18,128 nucleotides of DNA from positions 1-18,128 of the forward strand of contig CAMPJJ010000104.1 of the NCBI GenBank assembly GCA_946886855.1, given 5' to 3'. Positions within the stretch are counted from its first letter, which is position 1. Every line of letters starts with the position of its first letter. Below are positions 15,218-18,128 of the stretch, one piece after another. The position numbers and the translations under genes were made by a program. A model generated the notes under the pieces. It was not told the origin of the DNA, did not search any database, and saw only the letters and a list, made by a program, of their open reading frames with translations. The DNA is from an uncultured Roseateles sp. Lineage in GTDB: Bacteria > Pseudomonadota > Gammaproteobacteria > Burkholderiales > Burkholderiaceae.

Positions 15218-15988
15218 GTGCTGGCCAAGCGGATCATCCCGTGCCTGGACGTGACCGGCGGTCGCGTCGTCAAGGGCATCAATTTCGTCGAGCTGCGCGA
15301 CGCCGGTGATCCGGTGGAGATCGCGGCCCGCTACAACGAGCAGGGCGCCGACGAACTGACCTTCCTCGACATCACGGCGACCAGCGACGGCCGCGACCTG
15401 ATCCTGCCGATCATCGAACGCGTGGCCTCGCAGGTCTTCATTCCGCTCACGGTCGGCGGCGGCGTGCGCTCGGTCGCCGACGTGCGCCGGCTGCTGAACG
15501 CGGGGGCGGACAAGGTGAGCTTCAATTCCGCGGCGGTGGCCGATCCGGAACTGATCCGCGCGGCTTCCGACAAGTACGGCGCGCAGTGCATCGTGGTCGC
15601 GATCGATGCCAAGCGCCGCCAGAACGCCGACGGCAGCACCGGCTGGGACGTGTACACGCATGGCGGCCGCAAGAACACCGGCCTGGACGCCGTCGAATGG
15701 GCGAGCCGCATGGCCGGACTCGGCGCGGGCGAGATCCTGCTGACCAGCATGGACCGCGACGGCACGAAGAGCGGTTTCGACCTGGCGCTGACGCGCGCGG
15801 TGTCGGACGCGGTGGGCGTGCCGGTGATCGCCTCGGGCGGCGTGGGGTCGCTGCAGGACCTGGCCGACGGCATCACCAAGGGCGGCGCCGACGCGGTGCT
15901 GGCCGCGAGCATCTTCCACTACGGCGAGCACACCGTCGGCGAGGCCAAGGCGCTGATGGCGTCGCAGGGCATCCCGGTCCGCCAATGA
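15218..15988 (+). CDS. hisF: Imidazole glycerol phosphate synthase, cyclase subunit
   Basis: HisF uses ammonia from HisH to convert PRFAR into imidazole glycerol phosphate and AICAR. The 256-residue barrel shows D11 in [15 protein letters not shown] and D130 in VVAIDAKR, the two catalytic aspartates, and phosphate loops TVGGGVRS and IASGGVGS. It has a GTG start at 15218, with G-rich sequence before it in the end of hisA. Its stop overlaps the rsmD ATG (ATGA). hisI and hisE, which often follow in related bacteria, are absent here. Confidence 0.97.
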   Translation: MLAKRIIPCLDVTGGRVVKGINFVELRDAGDPVEIAARYNEQGADELTFLDITATSDGRDLILPIIERVASQVFIPLTVGGGVRSVADVRRLLNAGADKVSFNSAAVADPELIRAASDKYGAQCIVVAIDAKRRQNADGSTGWDVYTHGGRKNTGLDAVEWASRMAGLGAGEILLTSMDRDGTKSGFDLALTRAVSDAVGVPVIASGGVGSLQDLADGITKGGADAVLAASIFHYGEHTVGEAKALMASQGIPVRQ

Positions 15989-16689
15989 GCACGTCCAGCG
16001 GGCGAGGCAAGGGCCGGGAAGGCCGGGAGCGTGATCAGTCCCCCGACATCGACGGCCTGCGCCGCGCCCACCGGCCCGGTCCGCGCGTGACGGTGGGCGA
16101 GGGCGCGGTCAAGCCGCGTCCGCGCGACGCGGGGCCGGGCGAGGTCCGCATCGTCGGCGGTGTCTGGAAGCGGTCGAAGCTGCCGGTGCCCTACGTGGTG
16201 GGCCTGCGCCCCACGCCCGACCGGGTGCGGGAGACGCTGTTCAACTGGCTGGGTCAGGACCTGGCGGGCTGGCGCGTCCTGGACGCCTTCGCCGGCAGCG
16301 GCGCGCTGGGTTTCGAGGCCGCGTCGCGCGGCGCGACCGGCGTGACCTTGCTGGAGCGCGATGCGCAGCTCGCGAACGCGCTGCGCGCCAACCTCAAGCG
16401 GCTGGACAAGGACGGCACGGTGCCGATGACGATCGCGAACGCCGACGCGCTGGCCTGGATGCGGCGCGGGGCGCCGGGATCGTTCGACCTGATCTTCCTG
16501 GACCCGCCGTTCGCAGAGGGGCTTTTCGTCGACGCGCTCGCCGCGGCGGCGCCCTTGCTCGCCGAGAACGGCCTCATCTACCTGGAGTCGCCGGAGGTCA
16601 TCGACGCGCCCGCGGCGCTGGGCTTGACCGTGTGGAAGGAAGGGCGGGCCGGCGCGGTGCATTACCGCCTGCTGCGCCGCGGCGGATAA
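15985..16689 (+). CDS. rsmD: 16S rRNA (guanine966-N2)-methyltransferase
   Basis: RsmD methylates G966 of 16S rRNA using S-adenosylmethionine. The core follows family order: [16 protein letters not shown] (about 54-69), [17 protein letters not shown] (about 73-89), the SAM-binding loop [19 protein letters not shown] (about 98-116) and the catalytic DPPF (173-176). At 234 residues it is longer than E. coli RsmD because of a basic, probably disordered N-terminal extension of about 50 residues starting [14 protein letters not shown] downstream start would remove part of this, but the 4-base overlap with hisF supports 15985. rsmD-coaD is a widespread pair. Confidence 0.93.
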   Translation: MSTSSGRGKGREGRERDQSPDIDGLRRAHRPGPRVTVGEGAVKPRPRDAGPGEVRIVGGVWKRSKLPVPYVVGLRPTPDRVRETLFNWLGQDLAGWRVLDAFAGSGALGFEAASRGATGVTLLERDAQLANALRANLKRLDKDGTVPMTIANADALAWMRRGAPGSFDLIFLDPPFAEGLFVDALAAAAPLLAENGLIYLESPEVIDAPAALGLTVWKEGRAGAVHYRLLRRGG

Positions 16690-16695
16690 TCCGCC
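16681..16695 (+). promoter_or_regulatory. Small hairpin spanning the rsmD stop, just before coaD
   Basis: GGCGGA-TAA-TCCGCC is a perfect 6-bp inverted repeat whose loop is the rsmD stop codon. The coaD ATG follows 3 bases later, at 16698. The only candidate ribosome binding bases for coaD (GCGGA, 16682-16686) are in the stem, so coaD translation may depend on ribosomes reaching the rsmD stop. Confidence 0.45.
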
Positions 16696-16697
16696 CC

Positions 16698-17207
16698 ATG
16701 ACCTCCCAGATCCTGCTGACGGCCGTCTACCCCGGCACCTTCGACCCGATGACCCTCGGCCACGAGGATCTGGTGCGTCGCGCCAGCCGGCTGTTCGAGC
16801 GCCTGGTGCTGGCGGTCGCGGCCGGCCATCACAAGAAGACGATGTTCAGCATCGACGAGCGGCTGGACATGGCGCGCCAGCTGGTGGCGCCTTATCCGAA
16901 TGTCGAGGTGGTCGCCCTCGACGGCCTGCTGAGCCACTTCGTGATCGCCAACGGCGGCAAGGTGGTGGTGCGGGGATTGCGGGCGGTCTCGGACTTCGAA
17001 TACGAGTTCCAGATGGCCGGCATGAACCGGCAGCTGATGCCGGAGGTCGAGACGGTCTTCCTGCCGCCGTCGGACCACTACCAGTTCGTCTCCTCGACCT
17101 TCGTGAGGGAGATTGCCACCCTGGGCGGCGAAGTGTCCAAGTTCGTCTCGCCGCTGGTCCAGGAGCGCCTGGCGGAGCGCGTCGCCAAGAACCGCGTGGA
17201 GCAGTAA
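16698..17207 (+). CDS. coaD: Phosphopantetheine adenylyltransferase
   Basis: CoaD transfers AMP from ATP to 4'-phosphopantetheine, the penultimate step of coenzyme A synthesis. The 169-residue nucleotidyltransferase has AVYPGTFDPMTLGHEDLVRRA (residues 9-29) with the T/HxGH-type TLGH motif (19-22; TNGH in E. coli), GGKVVVRGLRAVSDFEYEFQM in the middle, and the SSTFVRE signature near the C-terminus. It lies 8 bases after rsmD and 3 bases before the ferredoxin gene. Confidence 0.96.
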   Translation: MTSQILLTAVYPGTFDPMTLGHEDLVRRASRLFERLVLAVAAGHHKKTMFSIDERLDMARQLVAPYPNVEVVALDGLLSHFVIANGGKVVVRGLRAVSDFEYEFQMAGMNRQLMPEVETVFLPPSDHYQFVSSTFVREIATLGGEVSKFVSPLVQERLAERVAKNRVEQ

Positions 17208-17465
<258 letters not shown>

Positions 17466-17517
17466 GTCATTCGCCTGCTTGAGCGGCAATGGAAGTGCCG
17501 GACGCCGCGGCGCAAGA

Positions 17518-18128
17518 TCAGAGTTCCCAGTGCTCCGCGTAGGCGGGCGGCGTGGGCCACTGGGCGGCCTGGGGCGGCGCGTCGGGATGCTCCCTCGCCC
17601 AGCGTCTCGCCAGCATCCACCCGCCGTGACTGACGACCAGCACGCCGCCTGACCACGTCGAGGCGCGTTCCAGGAGCGTCATCAGGGATTCGCCGCCCGC
17701 CGGCGCGAAGCGCGCGAAGTCCGCGACCCAGGCGTCGATCTCGGGCTTCGGAATCTCCGTCCACGGCCGGCCGTCCCACGCGCCGAAGTCGATCTCCGCG
17801 AGCGCGGCATCGATGCAATGCCGCCACCCCCAACGCTTCAGCCATCGCCCCACATCGGCACAGCGGCGCAGCGGCGAGGTCCACACCTCATGCGGCAACC
17901 GGTGACGGCGCGCGTGGGCCTGGATGTGCCGCGCGAGCCGCTTGGCGCGGCGCCGTTCCACCGGCAGGTCGCAACGAGCACCCACGCACAGGCCCTTGGC
18001 GCCCTCAGGTCGCGGATGGCGCCAGACTGCCAGGGCGCCGGCACGCCCACCGACGCCTACGCCTACGCCTACGCTGGCACTGGCACTGGCACTGGCACTG
18101 GCACTGGCACTGGCACTGGCACTGGCAC
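17518..18128 (-). CDS. Histidine phosphatase family protein (5' end beyond the window)
   Basis: The C-terminal part encodes a phosphoglycerate-mutase-like histidine phosphatase. A GTG at 17985 gives a 155-residue product, but the catalytic motif lies upstream of it: the same frame reads ALAVWRHPRPEGAKGLCVGA, with the RHP phosphohistidine motif at 18013-18021. Other family features are TSPLRRCADV, LAEIDFGAWDGRPW, GGESLMTLLERA and the second catalytic His in VVSHGG. The frame has no ATG, GTG or TTG from 17988 to the window end, where it passes through Val-Gly and Ala-Ser repeats, so the start must lie outside or be a CTG such as 18033. The pattern RHPRPE...LPV is like alpha-ribazole phosphatase (CobC) relatives, but no cobalamin gene is in view. 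It converges on the ferredoxin gene. Confidence 0.82.
   Translation of the reverse strand, partial: ASASASASASASASASASVGVGVGVGGRAGALAVWRHPRPEGAKGLCVGARCDLPVERRRAKRLARHIQAHARRHRLPHEVWTSPLRRCADVGRWLKRWGWRHCIDAALAEIDFGAWDGRPWTEIPKPEIDAWVADFARFAPAGGESLMTLLERASTWSGGVLVVSHGGWMLARRWAREHPDAPPQAAQWPTPPAYAEHWEL
18055..18128. repeat. Hexanucleotide tandem repeats running off the window edge
   Basis: Three GCCTAC units (18055-18072) are followed by nine perfect TGGCAC units (18075-18128), continuing past the window. In the histidine phosphatase frame on the minus strand they read Val-Gly and Ala-Ser repeats. The perfect identity of nine units indicates recent expansion or active slippage. As the unit is six bases, length changes keep the frame. 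Confidence 0.93.

Noticed and set aside
13499..15985. An 828-codon open frame on the minus strand across hisB to hisF
   Set aside because: It is antisense to five clear genes, is His/Arg/Ala/Val-rich without any domain, and is a usual by-product of very high GC in third positions.
17466..17517. Bidirectional terminator between the ferredoxin and phosphatase genes
   Set aside because: No stem longer than a few pairs and no T-run was found.

Overview
The window is very GC-rich, densely coded bacterial chromosome. Gene content and order suggest a betaproteobacterium of the order Burkholderiales (Roseateles/Mitsuaria/Rubrivivax-like). The cues are a hisC-hisB-hisH-hisA-hisF block with a monofunctional hisB, followed by rsmD-coaD-YfhL-type ferredoxin, plus a LysR gene and a CIO-type cydAB pair. 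The taxonomy is inferred; no rRNA or other marker is present. Most adjacent genes overlap by exactly 4 bases (ATGA or GTGA), so translational coupling is the rule here.

Layout, left to right. (1) 1-1049: the C-terminal part of an HD-GYP signalling protein, cut by the window edge and followed by a strong hairpin. (2) 1050-1896: the only long stretch without an intact gene. It is visibly less GC-rich, holds an internally deleted, nonsense-interrupted relic of a Clp-fold serine peptidase (SDH family), and ends with a possible 49-residue ORF. (3) 1897-4343: a periplasmic family 5 solute-binding protein coupled to a ureD urease accessory gene; neither has its usual partners here. (4) 4368-4446: an 8-bp tandem repeat array between convergent genes. 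(5) 7625-4454, minus strand: a three-gene operon of a fluoroacetate-dehalogenase-like hydrolase, a LeuC-like and a LeuD-like isomerase subunit, divergent from a LysR regulator at 7770-8684. A T-N11-A dyad lies in the spacer. (6) 8781-11140: cydA-cydB quinol oxidase, preceded by an array of GTCCTAGGAC palindromes on a 15-bp period. (7) 11161-11927: a ribbon-helix-helix antitoxin / PIN toxin pair behind a double palindrome. (8) 11924-15988: hisC, hisB, hisH, hisA, hisF, with hisC overlapping the toxin stop codon. (9) 15985-17465: rsmD, coaD and a 2[4Fe-4S] ferredoxin. (10) 17518-18128, minus strand: a histidine phosphatase whose N-terminal coding frame runs into a perfect hexanucleotide tandem repeat at the window edge.

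How it fits together. hisC, B, H, A and F cover the middle of histidine synthesis, but hisG, hisD, hisI and hisE are not in this window. hisG/hisD would be expected upstream of hisC, where the toxin-antitoxin pair sits instead. The hydrolase-leuC-leuD-LysR cluster looks more like an accessory carboxylate-metabolism unit than the main leucine locus: the hydrolase keeps every residue of the fluoroacetate dehalogenase active site that I could place, and the LeuC has Ser where E. coli LeuC has the Asp of an Asp-His pair. The PIN toxin lacks an acidic residue expected in its active site. I saw no CRISPR array, tRNA, rRNA, intact transposase or phage gene. No single gene set here looks like a wholly new system; the strongest leads are the hydrolase-leuCD unit, the toxin/his junction, the peptidase relic and the repeat arrays.
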